This document shows, in pieces, positions 38,601-47,398 of a stretch of DNA of 64,000 bases. A program made the translations under genes and the position numbers. The notes under the pieces are model-generated. The model was not told the DNA's origin. It was given only the letters and a program-made list of their open reading frames with translations, and made no database searches. This DNA is from Tenacibaculum sp. 190524A05c (GTDB lineage: Bacteria > Bacteroidota > Bacteroidia > Flavobacteriales > Flavobacteriaceae): contig NZ_OZ038523.1 of NCBI RefSeq assembly GCF_964036595.1, positions 152,501 to 216,500 on the forward strand, in the 5' to 3' direction. Position 1 is the stretch's first letter, and every line of letters starts with the position of its first letter.

Positions 38601-38949
38601 TTTTATTATCGGGAGTCCAGCCTTGTACAAAATCTCCAGAAGGATGATAAGTTAGTCTTTTTGGTTCACCACCCTCAGAAGGAATAACAAATACATCTGT
38701 GTTTCCGTCATATTGAGCAGTAAAAGCAATCATTTTACCATCATTAGAAAAATGAGGGTTTGATTCATATCCATCATCACTTGTTAAGCGAATGGCATCT
38801 CCTCCGTTTAGTGATGCTTTCCATAAGTCATTAGCATAAACAAAAACAACTTCGTTTTGAGATAATGTGGGTTGTCTTAATAGTCGTGTTCCTTGTGCAA
38901 TTGTAGTAAATGTAATACACAATGCGAACACGAAAGATATTTTTTTCAT
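35677..38949 (-). CDS. Tricorn-type S41 protease, exported
   Basis: This 1090-residue protein has a signal peptide of about 19 residues (ITFTTIAQG). TolB-like beta-propeller repeats make up roughly 25-530, with many DGKMIAFTAQYDG-type blades such as WSPDGKHIAYTDTDFN. A Lys/Ser-rich linker (about 545-575) and a second small beta region follow. The core domain is next, then a PDZ domain (GDYLIEINGIKLTSDMNPYQ), and an S41 catalytic domain with the nucleophile in NERAGSGGDLLPY (near residue 968) and VIDERNNGGGSAADYMID. Tricorn-like enzymes degrade peptides; the signal peptide places this one in the periplasm. The catalytic His is probably in AIGHSYVSGG. Confidence 0.92.
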   Translation of the reverse strand: MKKISFVFALCITFTTIAQGTRLLRQPTLSQNEVVFVYANDLWKASLNGGDAIRLTSDDGYESNPHFSNDGKMIAFTAQYDGNTDVFVIPSEGGEPKRLTYHPSGDFVQGWTPDNKIIFRSGREARPTQTNKFFTISPNGGMPKALGIPRAAYGEISANGKYVAYTPITSWDAEWRNYRGGQAMPIWIVNLKTKELQTTPQKDKERHLDPVWHKGIVYYLSERDYTSNIWSYDMNTKQERQITFHKKFDVKSLDANSNGIVYEQGGYIHFLNPETKATRQIPINVKGDLNYSRTRWMNVSARNLTNPNVSPKGKRAIFEYRGEIFTIPKENGTWRNLTNSPGVADRSPIWSPKGDKVAWFSDKNGEYEMVLADQNGNNQEYISLPNPTFYFRPDWSPDGKHIAYTDTDFNIWIINIETKKTTKVDTDRYAHPNRSMNPQWSPDSDWIAYAKQNDSHFKSIFAYQLSTKKKIQITDPIADAITPVWDASGKYIYTLASTDYGLQSGWLDMSSYDPSVSRSLYAVVLNSKDNAPNLPKTDEEEVKKEKSSSKKDAKDKKDGKKSAKKDSKKVTVTIEENGIFDRAVALKLPARNYVSLVKGPKNKVFIGESVPNTRGITVHTYDVTKEKATEFAKGIGGMVTTEDRNSVLIYKSGSWSIVSTKAPVKGPKGKLKTNLKIKVDPKAEAHQIFKEGWRYMRDFLYVDNVHGAPWDDVYKWYAPWIDHVRHRTDLNYVVDIMSGEVAIGHSYVSGGDTPRLDRVPVGLLGCDLEQHKGLYRFSKIYKGERWNPNLSAPLGLPGINVNKGDYLIEINGIKLTSDMNPYQLLEQTAGREIYIKVNSKPSEDGAKSILVKPTFSERFLRTVDWVEGNRRKVDELSSGKLAYVYVPNTSGAGFTSFNRYYFSQQEKKGAVIDERNNGGGSAADYMIDIMSRDLMGYFNSKANDRRPWTTPMAGIWGPKVMIINERAGSGGDLLPYMFKFKKIGPLVGTRTWGGLVGTWDTPRFIDGGRMVAPRGGFFDVNGEWAVEGEGVAPDIEVIQHPKQVSNGNDPQLERAVQEALRLLKGNEFQLKPEPKAPIRSKRPKGYQNEK

Positions 38950-39074
38950 GATCTATTATTTGGTTAATTATCTAGAAAATAAAGTTAACCAAAAAGAAAA
39001 ATCTAAAACCTAAAGGATATGTTAAAGCAATGAGCTAATTGTTAAAAATGCAACTAGGTTGTTTTAATAAATAA

Positions 39075-39494
39075 TTACTTAGCAAAAAGTTGACTCATAT
39101 CTTTGAAGGCTTTAAACTCTAATGCATTATTTTCAGGATCATTAAAAAACATAGTAGCCTGTTCTCCGACTTTTCCTTTAAAACGAATTGTTGGCTCAAT
39201 TATAAATTTAGTTTCAACATTTTTGAGTTTTTCAGCAAGTTTAGTCCAATCTTCCCAAGTTAAAACAACTCCAAAATGTGGAACAGGAACATCATGTCCG
39301 TCTACAGGGTTAGTTATAGCATCGGTAGGAGAGAAGTTATCTTTTTGATGAATAACCAATTGATGTCCGAAGAAATTAAAATCTACCCAATGGTCGGAAC
39401 TTCTTCCTTCTTCACATTCAAGGATATCTCTATAAAATGTTCTACATTTTTCTAAGTCTTGAACAGGAATTGCTAGATGAAAAGGCTGTACCAT
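39075..39494 (-). CDS. VOC-superfamily (glyoxalase-like) protein
   Basis: This 139-residue protein has two beta-alpha-beta-beta-beta modules. It opens with [20 protein letters not shown] and continues with [35 protein letters not shown] and [18 protein letters not shown]. His and Glu at the usual metal positions are present (HLAIPV, HFGVVL, LEFKAF). The specific reaction is unknown. It appears to be a single gene. Confidence 0.88.
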   Translation of the reverse strand: MVQPFHLAIPVQDLEKCRTFYRDILECEEGRSSDHWVDFNFFGHQLVIHQKDNFSPTDAITNPVDGHDVPVPHFGVVLTWEDWTKLAEKLKNVETKFIIEPTIRFKGKVGEQATMFFNDPENNALEFKAFKDMSQLFAK

Positions 39495-39600
39495 AATGAG
39501 CTATTTAAAATTGATTAGTACTCAAAAATAGGAAACTTATGGTGAATTGAATTTTATTATTAAATATTAAACAAGTTCTGTTAATCGGTAAAATTTGTGC

Positions 39601-40164
39601 CTATAGATTTAGGAAAGATCCAGAGAAAATATAAAAGGAAACAAGTACTAATTCACCAATGAATACGCCCATAAACATGTATTTGAAAGGCATTTTTATA
39701 ATTCCAGCGACATAGCATATGATATCAGTTGGTACTAATGGAAAGAAAGACCATCCTAATACTAAATATGTAGCTTTAGAACTTTGTAGTTTGCTCTCCC
39801 ATTTTTTTACTTTTTCCGGATATTTTTTTTCTAAGTATTCACTAAAACCTAGGAGGTCTGAAAAATAATATAATGAAGTTGCGGATAGCATGATTCCTAG
39901 CATTGAGATGACTAAGACTAGAAATAAATTATCAGGAAACAATAAAGCTCCAACAATAACAAAAGGAGTACTAGGAATTAGGAAAAATCCTCTTACTAAG
40001 GAGATTAATATGTAAACAATTAAAATATGTCCTTTATATGAGCTGATCCAGTTTTTAATGTAATCAACTGACAATATTTCAGGGTTTTTAATGTAGGAGT
40101 ATAAAAAATAGATCAATAATACTCCCCAAAGTATATAAAAGATCTTTTTTCCTGTCTTTAACAT
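39601..40164 (-). CDS. TVP38/TMEM64-family (SNARE-associated/DedA-like) membrane protein
   Basis: This 187-residue polytopic inner-membrane protein contains the family core LVRGFFLIPSTPFVIVGALL followed by ISMLGIMLSATSLYYFSDLL. The later GWSFFPLVPTDIICYVAGII holds a conserved Pro and Asp. Relatives act in lipid or membrane homeostasis, including flipping of lipid carriers. No neighbour reveals its role. Confidence 0.85.
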   Translation of the reverse strand: MLKTGKKIFYILWGVLLIYFLYSYIKNPEILSVDYIKNWISSYKGHILIVYILISLVRGFFLIPSTPFVIVGALLFPDNLFLVLVISMLGIMLSATSLYYFSDLLGFSEYLEKKYPEKVKKWESKLQSSKATYLVLGWSFFPLVPTDIICYVAGIIKMPFKYMFMGVFIGELVLVSFYIFSGSFLNL

Positions 40165-40328
40165 AGGTTTTCAACTAAAGGTTAATTATGCAATTTTAAT
40201 TTCGATTTCTTCGATTTACAAGATAGACGATTAGCAGAAAAAAATGTTACGTATATGTTATTTATTTTTAGCGATTAAATATGAAATACACTTGTAACTA
40301 GTTTTATATAAGTGGATTAAAACATGAT

Positions 40329-40661
40329 TTATTGATTCGTAGCTACGTTCACGGCAGTTCCAGTAACTGAAACAACTAATACTGTTGAGCTAGAAACAGT
40401 TTCCACATCTACTTTAATTCCAACTATTGCATTGGCACCTAAAGCTTTGGCGTTTTCCTTTAATTTTTGAAAAGCTTCTTCTTTAATTGTAGCCAAACCC
40501 AATGAATATGCTTCATAATATTTTTTCATGCTAAACATATCCTTAAATGCCATTTTTTTACCATTATGATTAAAGGAAGAACCATAAGAAATTCCTGTAA
40601 CGATTCCTTGATATTCTAAAATTCTAAACCCTTCTATTGAGTTTGTTGTAGTTAAAACCAT
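40329..40661 (-). CDS. YbjQ/UPF0145-family protein
   Basis: This 110-residue protein has the family pattern: an opening strand (MVLTTTNSIEGFRILEYQGI), GIVTGISYGSS, an amphipathic helix with EEAFQKLKENAKALGANAIV, and the closing strand VLVVSVTGTAVNV. UPF0145 members are pentameric proteins of unknown function, sometimes called heavy-metal-binding without firm evidence. It appears to be a single gene. Confidence 0.88.
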   Translation of the reverse strand: MVLTTTNSIEGFRILEYQGIVTGISYGSSFNHNGKKMAFKDMFSMKKYYEAYSLGLATIKEEAFQKLKENAKALGANAIVGIKVDVETVSSSTVLVVSVTGTAVNVATNQ

Positions 40662-40760
40662 TGTCTATTTTATTTATAAGTAGTAATTTTTATTAGGTTG
40701 TTACATGTTGAGCAACAAATCTAATTAATTTCGAATTAAAAAAAATGACATAGTAGTTCG

Positions 40761-41417
40761 TTAAGATCTTAAATAACCAAGTTCAGTTAACTGTTCAGGA
40801 GATTGTATTTCTTGTAAATATCCATCTTTGAGAAATAGAATATTGTCTGAAATCTTTATGACATTTCTATAATCATGATCTGTAAGCACTATACCTTTTT
40901 TCTTTTTCATTTCTCTGAGTAAATCCATTATTTGATTTCTAACAATTGGGCTAACGCCATTGAAAGGTTCATCTAATAGAATAAATTGAGCTTTAGAGTA
41001 TAAAATCAGTGCGATTTCAACAATTCTTTTTTCACCTCCAGATAAAACTTCATTAGTTTTATCCAGTAAAGGTTGGATGTGCTCATTTTTTAGAATCTCT
41101 TTTTGCTGAGATTTTTCCAAAAATAATCGGATTAGTTTTTTGATTTTAATATGATTAGGAAGAAAATTTTCTTGAGGTAAATAGTTAATAAGGTTTTTAG
41201 CATCCGTAACTGTTTTAACTACTTTAGTACCAACTTTTACAAAACTATATTCAGCCTTTTCTACACCAAAAATTATTTTTAAAAGAGTTGATTTCCCACT
41301 ACCATTTCTTCCAACTAATCCTTTAATTTCTCCTTTAGTGCATGAAAGAAATACATCGCTGAGAATTAGATTATTTCCATAAAATTTTCGAACACTATCT
41401 ACATGGAGTTTACTCAT
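40761..41417 (-). CDS. ABC transporter ATP-binding protein
   Basis: This 218-residue ATPase has Walker A at about 36-44 (GRNGSGKST), the signature VLSGGEKRIVEIAL, Walker B FILLDEPFNGVSP and the switch His in VLTDHDYRNVI. It resembles the LptB/LivF branch. It overlaps the preceding 91-residue membrane protein gene by 4 bp (ATGA), so the two are coupled. The likely partners are the two small membrane proteins upstream. The substrate is unknown. Confidence 0.9.
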   Translation of the reverse strand: MSKLHVDSVRKFYGNNLILSDVFLSCTKGEIKGLVGRNGSGKSTLLKIIFGVEKAEYSFVKVGTKVVKTVTDAKNLINYLPQENFLPNHIKIKKLIRLFLEKSQQKEILKNEHIQPLLDKTNEVLSGGEKRIVEIALILYSKAQFILLDEPFNGVSPIVRNQIMDLLREMKKKKGIVLTDHDYRNVIKISDNILFLKDGYLQEIQSPEQLTELGYLRS

Positions 41418-41689
41418 GAAAAAATAAAAATTAGAAAATTAGTACAAGAGATGAGAGCCGTTACCATCCATAACTTTTTTCGAGAAATTCCTAAATTAAA
41501 ATAGTAATAATATTCGTTTTTATGTTGAAGATGATAATAGTAAAAATGATTAAAAGGAAGAATCAAAAACAGGATTAAGGCAATTATTTTTATTGGATTG
41601 GGAGTGAATATTCCTCCTAAAAAGGCAATTGAAAAAGAAGTGATAAAGAACTTGCTTTGAAATAATATGATGTTTTTTAATACTCTCAC
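41414..41689 (-). CDS. Small membrane protein coupled to an ABC ATPase
   Basis: This 91-residue protein has about three hydrophobic segments (about 12-28, 33-50, 72-90). Between the last two is an aromatic, basic loop (HKNEYYYYFNLGISRKKLW) like the coupling region of ABC-2-type permeases. Its stop overlaps the start of the ATPase. It may be a miniature permease subunit or the remnant of a larger one. Function is inferred from position only. Confidence 0.6.
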   Translation of the reverse strand: MRVLKNIILFQSKFFITSFSIAFLGGIFTPNPIKIIALILFLILPFNHFYYYHLQHKNEYYYYFNLGISRKKLWMVTALISCTNFLIFIFS

Positions 41690-41773
41690 ACGGCAATATA
41701 GAGAAACTCTAAAGTTGATTCTTCTTTTTAAGAAACTATAACGTGTAGTTGGGAAAGTTTTAGGAAACTAGTC

Positions 41774-42178
41774 TTAACTATTTCCTACAAATTTTAAAGA
41801 GAAATACTCAATGAACTTAACAATTACGTATGAAATGATATTAGAGCAAATAGATAGTATAAAAAACACGGAATAAGGTTCTTCAAATATGGGGAATATA
41901 TTTCTAGGGTCTTTATATATGTATTTGAATAGAAATAAATTTGGTAGGAATAATAGAGATGACAAAACTACATAAAGTAAAGAATTAACTTTTCTACGTT
42001 TGGTGAAGAAGTATTTAAAAAATACAATTATTAAAAGTGTAGGTAAATTAATATATGAAATTAATGCCCAGAACAATAAAATCGCTGTTGTGTCATAGAA
42101 AATGATTGTATACAATAAGGCAAATGTGATAGTTAAAGTTAAACTGTATAATGTTATTTTAAAACTCTCATCTTTCAT
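41774..42178 (-). CDS. Four-helix membrane protein of the ggt operon
   Basis: The ATG at 42178 (MKDESFKITLYS) lies directly after the ggt stop and is preferred over an upstream in-frame ATG at 42223 inside ggt. The 134-residue product has about four transmembrane helices and a basic loop (YFFTKRRKVNSLLY), with no family I recognise. The 84 bp to the next small membrane gene show no terminator. Together with the 91-residue protein it could form the membrane part of the ABC system. Confidence 0.6.
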   Translation of the reverse strand: MKDESFKITLYSLTLTITFALLYTIIFYDTTAILLFWALISYINLPTLLIIVFFKYFFTKRRKVNSLLYVVLSSLLFLPNLFLFKYIYKDPRNIFPIFEEPYSVFFILSICSNIISYVIVKFIEYFSLKFVGNS

Positions 42179-42179
42179 C

Positions 42180-43862
42180 TTAAAACCCGGCTGCTGTATC
42201 ATCACCCCTGTGATCTGCTCCACCTTCTAATTTTCCATTTGGTAAAACTAAAATAGCATCAACTTTTCCAATTACAGGAGAATTAGTCTCATCGATAATA
42301 TAACCCAAATCTTTTAATTGTTGTTTTACAGATTCATCAAAACTATTTGGTTCCATTCTAATTACATCTGGTAGCCATTGATGGTGAAAGCGTGGTTGAT
42401 TAACAGCTTCTTGCATTCCCATATTATATTCATGTACATTCAGAATTGTTTGTAAAACAGAAGTGATTATCGTTGAACCACCTGGAGTTCCAACTACCAT
42501 GAAAAGCTTACCTTCTTTTTCAACAATAGTTGGGGTCATTGAACTTAACATACGCTTTCCAGGTTCAATTTTATTAGCTTCTGCACCTACTAAACCAAAC
42601 ATATTTGGTTCTCCTGGTTTACTACTAAAGTCATCCATTTCATTGTTTAAAAAGAATCCTAATTCTGGAGCATATAACTTTGAACCATAGGCTCCATTTA
42701 TGGTAGTAGTAACGGAAACAGCGTTACCAAAGTGATCTACGATAGAGTAGTGAGTAGTTTCGTCGCTTTCAACAAATTCCACCTTACCATGAGATACATC
42801 ATCTGAAGAGGTAGGTTTTTCAAATGAAAAATCCTTCATTCTTTCTTTTGAATATTCTTTACTGATCAATTTTGCCTGTGGAATTTCAACAAAATCAGGA
42901 TCTCCAAGAAAATGACTTCTATCAGCATAAGCTCTTCGCTCAGCTTCTGTTAACACTTGAATATATTCTGTTGAATTATGTTTGTATTGTTCAATTTTAT
43001 AAGGTTCGATACCATTCATGATTTGCGCTAAACAAACACCACCACTTGATGGAGGAGCCATTGAAATAACTTTTAAATCATCATAAGTAAATACAACAGG
43101 AGTTCTCCATTTTGCTTCGTAATTTGCTAAATCTTCCTCTGTTATAATTCCTCCATTATCTTGAAGAAACTGAGCCAATTTTTTAGCGGTTTCTCCTTTA
43201 TAGAATTCATCTCTACCATTTTTCTGAATTCTTGTTAATGTTTCAGCTAAAGCAGAATATCTTATGGTATCACCTTCTTTCCAGTTGTTATCTAATAAAA
43301 TTGTATTCCTATTTGCTTTTCTAAAATTAGGCGTATGTTTTTCTAAGCGTTTTTGTTGTTTTTTGGTAACAATTACACCTTGCTTTGCTAAATCAATTAC
43401 TGGTTGTATAATTTCTTCTATAGGTAGTGTTCCAAACTTTTTGTGAGCTTCAAAAACTCCTGCTACAGTTCCAGGAACACCAACAGCCATAGCTCCTAAT
43501 GTGCTTTTACCTTTAATTACATTACCCAGAGAATCAAGATACATGTCTTTTGTTGCGTTCATTGGAGCTTTCTCTCTGTAATCTAATGCTCCAATTTCTC
43601 CGTTATTCATACGATATATCATGAAACCACCACCACCAATATTTCCTGCATATGGATAAGCAACGGCCAGCGCTAATTCTGTAGCAGCCATTGCATCGAT
43701 AGCATTTCCACCTTTTTTTAAAATGTCGGATCCTATTTTTGAAGCCTCTTTTCTGGCAGAAACTACCATTGCTTTTTCAGTAATTAAACCTATTTCAGGT
43801 TGTTTTTTACAATTGGTTAATAAGAAAAGTGTAATTAAGATTAGTAGTTGGTAATGCTTCAT
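42180..43862 (-). CDS. ggt: Gamma-glutamyltransferase, putative lipoprotein
   Basis: The enzyme hydrolyses or transfers the gamma-glutamyl group of glutathione and similar compounds outside the cytoplasm. The 560-residue precursor begins with a lipoprotein-type signal (LFLLTNCKK, Cys18). The N-terminal nucleophile of the small subunit is Thr369 in DETTHYSIVD, where the precursor self-cleaves. Other landmarks are GGNAIDAMAATELAL, GNIGGGGFMIYR, APPSSGGVCLAQIMNGI and the late MVVGTPGGSTIITSVLQTIL. It overlaps acpH upstream by 4 bp. The following membrane gene starts one base after its stop. Confidence 0.95.
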   Translation of the reverse strand: MKHYQLLILITLFLLTNCKKQPEIGLITEKAMVVSARKEASKIGSDILKKGGNAIDAMAATELALAVAYPYAGNIGGGGFMIYRMNNGEIGALDYREKAPMNATKDMYLDSLGNVIKGKSTLGAMAVGVPGTVAGVFEAHKKFGTLPIEEIIQPVIDLAKQGVIVTKKQQKRLEKHTPNFRKANRNTILLDNNWKEGDTIRYSALAETLTRIQKNGRDEFYKGETAKKLAQFLQDNGGIITEEDLANYEAKWRTPVVFTYDDLKVISMAPPSSGGVCLAQIMNGIEPYKIEQYKHNSTEYIQVLTEAERRAYADRSHFLGDPDFVEIPQAKLISKEYSKERMKDFSFEKPTSSDDVSHGKVEFVESDETTHYSIVDHFGNAVSVTTTINGAYGSKLYAPELGFFLNNEMDDFSSKPGEPNMFGLVGAEANKIEPGKRMLSSMTPTIVEKEGKLFMVVGTPGGSTIITSVLQTILNVHEYNMGMQEAVNQPRFHHQWLPDVIRMEPNSFDESVKQQLKDLGYIIDETNSPVIGKVDAILVLPNGKLEGGADHRGDDTAAGF

Positions 43863-44443
43863 AGTTTATCTATTTCTATAGAAACGAAGTTTATGAGTTC
43901 AAACATAAATGCTTGAAAATCGTTTTCAAATTCTTTGTAGTATAATTCTAAATCTTCACTGGCTAGGTTCATTTTAGATTTCCCTTGAGTTCTTCTATTC
44001 ATTCCATTTAAAACATCTTGAATTCCTTCAGTGAATTTATAATTGTATAACCAATTATATTTAATCATATAAGGCAATAACTCTTTGGTTTTATCAGGAA
44101 GAATTTCAATTTGACTTTGAAGATATCGGTAAATACTATTGGTATAAATATCTAATGGAATTTGAGAATATTGATCCCAGTTTTTTGCCAAAAAATGATC
44201 ATAAAAAATGTCGATAATAACACCGTCATAATGACCATAGCGTTCGTGCAATCGACGTTTACTAATTCGAACTATTTCATTCGCATCAGTAAAGGTGTCA
44301 ATATTTCTATGCAAATAAATTCCTTTCTGAATATCTTCAGGAAGATGTTTAAATTTATTTCCTCTTACATGATCGGCAATAAAATTACCAAGCATTATAT
44401 GGGGATTATTAGGAGATAAATATAAATGAGCCAGAAAATTCAT
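43859..44443 (-). CDS. acpH: Acyl carrier protein phosphodiesterase
   Basis: The family removes 4'-phosphopantetheine from holo-acyl carrier protein. The 194-residue protein shows MNFLAHLYLSPNNPHIMLGN, FIADHVRGNKFKHLP, KGIYLHRNIDTFTDANEIV and GVIIDIFYDHFLAKNWDQYS. These carry the His/Asp metal-ligand pattern of the HD-like AcpH (DUF479) family. Length matches. It is the first gene of an operon with ggt (4-bp overlap). Confidence 0.9.
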   Translation of the reverse strand: MNFLAHLYLSPNNPHIMLGNFIADHVRGNKFKHLPEDIQKGIYLHRNIDTFTDANEIVRISKRRLHERYGHYDGVIIDIFYDHFLAKNWDQYSQIPLDIYTNSIYRYLQSQIEILPDKTKELLPYMIKYNWLYNYKFTEGIQDVLNGMNRRTQGKSKMNLASEDLELYYKEFENDFQAFMFELINFVSIEIDKL

Positions 44444-44483
44444 CGTATAAATGTAACGAAAAAACTAGAAACAATTTACGATG

Positions 44484-46145
44484 TTATTCTACAGTGAAAT
44501 CTGTTTTTACCGTTACTAATTTTCCTTCTTTATTAAATCCTTGAGCTACAATTTCAAATGTTCCTTTAACATCAGAAGTAAAGAATGAAATTTGAGTTTG
44601 ATCTGCTTGTATTTCTGGATTCCAGTACAATTGAGATCTAAAATCAGGTATTCTTTTATTGTTTTTATGGTGTTCTTGGAAAAAGTAAATCTTTTCTGGT
44701 TGTATTGGCTTAACTGTAAATTTTTGATATGTATTACTCTCTAAGAAATAATCTTTCTTAAAGCTATCTACCAAGATAATTCCCTGGTACATCGCATTAC
44801 CATAAAAGTATTTATCTCTGATTAAAGAGATGGTTTTGATTTTACGAGAATTATATCTCATAAACGTATCGTGATCATTAACAATTCTCCCGTCAATGAT
44901 TAGTAATGTAGGTAAATAACTTAAGGTTTCTGAAGCATCAGTATCTGTTACATTAAGTTTAAAAGTCTCGCCTTTTTTGAAGAATCCAGCACCTTCTACT
45001 ACTTCAATAAATGTTTCTTTAATAGTGTTAAAACGTTTATATTCATCTAATTCATAAACAATTTTATCCGTGTTTAGTAAAGAACTTTCAGTAGCTGTTT
45101 TTAAAATTGAATCTTTCTTAACCGTTAAATAAGCATTTTCGATTTGAGAATATAAACTTCGTTTTTTTATGGCATCTACAACTTTTTGATTCAATGTAAT
45201 TCCAGGAAAGTTTTGAATTCCTGTTATGGTCTCAGAGTCATTATTAAATTCTAAGACATATCCTTCAGGATCTTCTTCTAAAATAGATAGATAGACTGTA
45301 TCATTATTAAGGTTCTCTATATTGAAGTAAAATTCACCTAAGCTATTGGTAATAGCTGTTAAAGGCAATCTGTTGCTTCCTGATATAGATAGGGATAATT
45401 TTATATCGGATATTTTTTTAGAAGTAGACGAAAGCTTTCCTTTGATTAAAGAACCTCGTAGTTCAGGAATATAGAACTGTGTGCTTTTATTTGGAATTGC
45501 TAACACTTTATTTTCTTGTGGTGTATTCAAATCGTTTTTTTGAGAAACTGAAATAGAAAAACTACCGTCAATTGTTTCAAATGCTTTAGGATTTATATTC
45601 AAGGTAATTTGTTCTCTTTTTCCAAAAGTTGATTGATTCACACTAAACAATGAATTACTTCTAGAAGTTAAAGGTTTTGATGTTGTTGTTGCATCCAAAG
45701 CTTTAGCCGCGTCAATTGCAATTTTATCAGCAAAAGGATTAATCACATAAATATTTTTAATGAAATAGTTTCCTTTATTCTGCATCCATTTGGTATAAGC
45801 TAACAACTTGTACGTACCAGTTTTTACTTGAGTATTGATAAATATATCTCCATACCCATTACCATTGGTTAAGCTTATTTTTTGCTTTAATAAACTTTTG
45901 TTCTCTTTGTCTAAGAGTTCTACATAGGCTATTTTACTGAAAGGTGTAAATTGATTGTTTGCTGTTTGGCAGTATAATTTATAATACAAACGCTCTCCAG
46001 AAAGTAAAAAGTCACTATTGTAGTGCAGATGAATTTTTTCATCTTTAAATTGCTCTAAATTACTATTGAATTTTGAGTTTGTACTTGACTGAGAAAACAC
46101 GTTTGTCGCAACTAATGCTAGAATAATTAATAAGGTTCTTTTCAT
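44484..46145 (-). CDS. Exported macroglobulin-like protein at the end of the TonB/DUF4249 operon
   Basis: I chose ATG 46145, which gives MKRTLLIILALVATNVFSQ as signal peptide; an upstream in-frame ATG at 46214 would add 23 residues inside the previous gene. The product is 553 residues. Residues 30-135 resemble an MG2 domain (HLHYNSDFLLSGERLYYKLY, GDIFINTQVKTGTYKLLAYT). Further beta-sandwich regions follow (LRGSLIKGKLSSTSKKISDI, SLGEFYFNIENLNNDTVYLS). A plug-like stretch (about 405-500) has LPTLLIIDGRIVNDHDTFMR. Such proteins often accompany TonB receptors in Bacteroidota. It starts 11 bp after the last DUF4249 gene. Confidence 0.75.
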   Translation of the reverse strand: MKRTLLIILALVATNVFSQSSTNSKFNSNLEQFKDEKIHLHYNSDFLLSGERLYYKLYCQTANNQFTPFSKIAYVELLDKENKSLLKQKISLTNGNGYGDIFINTQVKTGTYKLLAYTKWMQNKGNYFIKNIYVINPFADKIAIDAAKALDATTTSKPLTSRSNSLFSVNQSTFGKREQITLNINPKAFETIDGSFSISVSQKNDLNTPQENKVLAIPNKSTQFYIPELRGSLIKGKLSSTSKKISDIKLSLSISGSNRLPLTAITNSLGEFYFNIENLNNDTVYLSILEEDPEGYVLEFNNDSETITGIQNFPGITLNQKVVDAIKKRSLYSQIENAYLTVKKDSILKTATESSLLNTDKIVYELDEYKRFNTIKETFIEVVEGAGFFKKGETFKLNVTDTDASETLSYLPTLLIIDGRIVNDHDTFMRYNSRKIKTISLIRDKYFYGNAMYQGIILVDSFKKDYFLESNTYQKFTVKPIQPEKIYFFQEHHKNNKRIPDFRSQLYWNPEIQADQTQISFFTSDVKGTFEIVAQGFNKEGKLVTVKTDFTVE

Positions 46146-46156
46146 AATAAATATTT

Positions 46157-47368
46157 TTATTCGATCCAAAAATCTGGTTCTTTTACTGATCCTAAATGTG
46201 AACAATCTCCACATTGTTTTAAAATTAACTCATAAGGTCCGCCTGGAGGAGAACCAATACCAACTGGTGGGGCGTCATAAAAAATATGAGTTTCTAATAG
46301 CTCTAAAAAAGGAGAATTACCAAAACCGTCATTAAACAAAGGTCGAGGGAATTCATCACAAAGACTAGAGTCTGTATAGTTATCGTAATAGGCATCGGTT
46401 ATATCTGTTCTGTTAAAGAAAAATCGTTTTGTAGTTATAGACGAAACTTCAAAGAATCCAATGACTAAATCAGTAGTTGGATTAGTTTCTGAGGTAATAT
46501 TACTTGGGATATTTCCAACTTGAGTTTGTGTAAATATATCACTTGGGTCAGAAAACTTATCTAAAAGTGTATAGTAATCATAGGTGTTTTGATTTAAGAC
46601 ATATTGTTTAAGTAAAATACTATAACGTTGTCCTACGATATAACTTTGTAATGGAACTTTTCTAACGGTGAAACCAATTACTTTATCTTGAGATAATGTT
46701 TTAGTTTCAGTAATTAAAATACTATTGGAGGTATCACTTGTATAACAAAATCCTTCTCCATATATGTCAGGATCTTTCGGTATGTAGTCAAAATTATAAG
46801 GAGATATGTTAGAAAGTACTCTTATTCTAAAAGGACTCCAAACAAAAGATTTTATTTTATACGTTTCGTCATATTCATACCTGTAATAATTACCGTCTGT
46901 ACTATTTCCAGTAGCATTTACTTTAAAAGCAATGAAAGGTCCTTCAATATCATCATTTTCAACGCTTGCTCTGATATCATCTATATTGGAGTTTTCTGGC
47001 AATTTTTCAGTAGTTGAATTATATCGTTGCCCATTACTGGTTTGTATTGAGAGGGAATAACTTCTTGCAGGATCAGCACCGAAGGTGTTAACAGAAGTAT
47101 AAATACCATCTTCAGTTTCTGTAAAATTATAAGTAGTCCCCGTATTATCAACTAAAGTAACAAAAGCGCTCTTTTCCGGACTCAATTCTGTTGAGTCAAT
47201 AGGAATCGTTCTCGAAAGTTTAATAGTATGTTGTTTGATTTCATTTGTTATTATCGCTTTAACTACAAGATTTGTATCAAACGAAACATTATCGAATTCA
47301 ACTTGCTCGATACAACCACCAATTAAGGTCAGTATAGTTAGATATAATAGTAATTTAATTTTTTTCAC
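46157..47368 (-). CDS. DUF4249 lipoprotein, copy 6 in the array (last transcribed)
   Basis: This 403-residue surface-type lipoprotein starts at GTG 47368; a TAA lies a few codons upstream in frame and no ATG is available before the lipobox. The signal ends ILTLIGGCIEQVEF with the lipid Cys. Core landmarks shared with its paralogues are LSRTIPIDS, YRYEYDETYKIKSFVW, FTQTQVGNIPSNITSE and the terminal CGDCSHLG...PDFWIE. Its C-terminal region between FFFNR and the CGDC motif is distinct from the other copies. DUF4249 proteins are known mainly as partners of TonB-dependent receptors; ligands are unknown. It has no mini-ORF upstream, unlike four other copies. Confidence 0.85.
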   Translation of the reverse strand: MKKIKLLLYLTILTLIGGCIEQVEFDNVSFDTNLVVKAIITNEIKQHTIKLSRTIPIDSTELSPEKSAFVTLVDNTGTTYNFTETEDGIYTSVNTFGADPARSYSLSIQTSNGQRYNSTTEKLPENSNIDDIRASVENDDIEGPFIAFKVNATGNSTDGNYYRYEYDETYKIKSFVWSPFRIRVLSNISPYNFDYIPKDPDIYGEGFCYTSDTSNSILITETKTLSQDKVIGFTVRKVPLQSYIVGQRYSILLKQYVLNQNTYDYYTLLDKFSDPSDIFTQTQVGNIPSNITSETNPTTDLVIGFFEVSSITTKRFFFNRTDITDAYYDNYTDSSLCDEFPRPLFNDGFGNSPFLELLETHIFYDAPPVGIGSPPGGPYELILKQCGDCSHLGSVKEPDFWIE

Positions 47369-47398
47369 AGTAAACTGTTTTTATGTTTTTAGTTTAAT

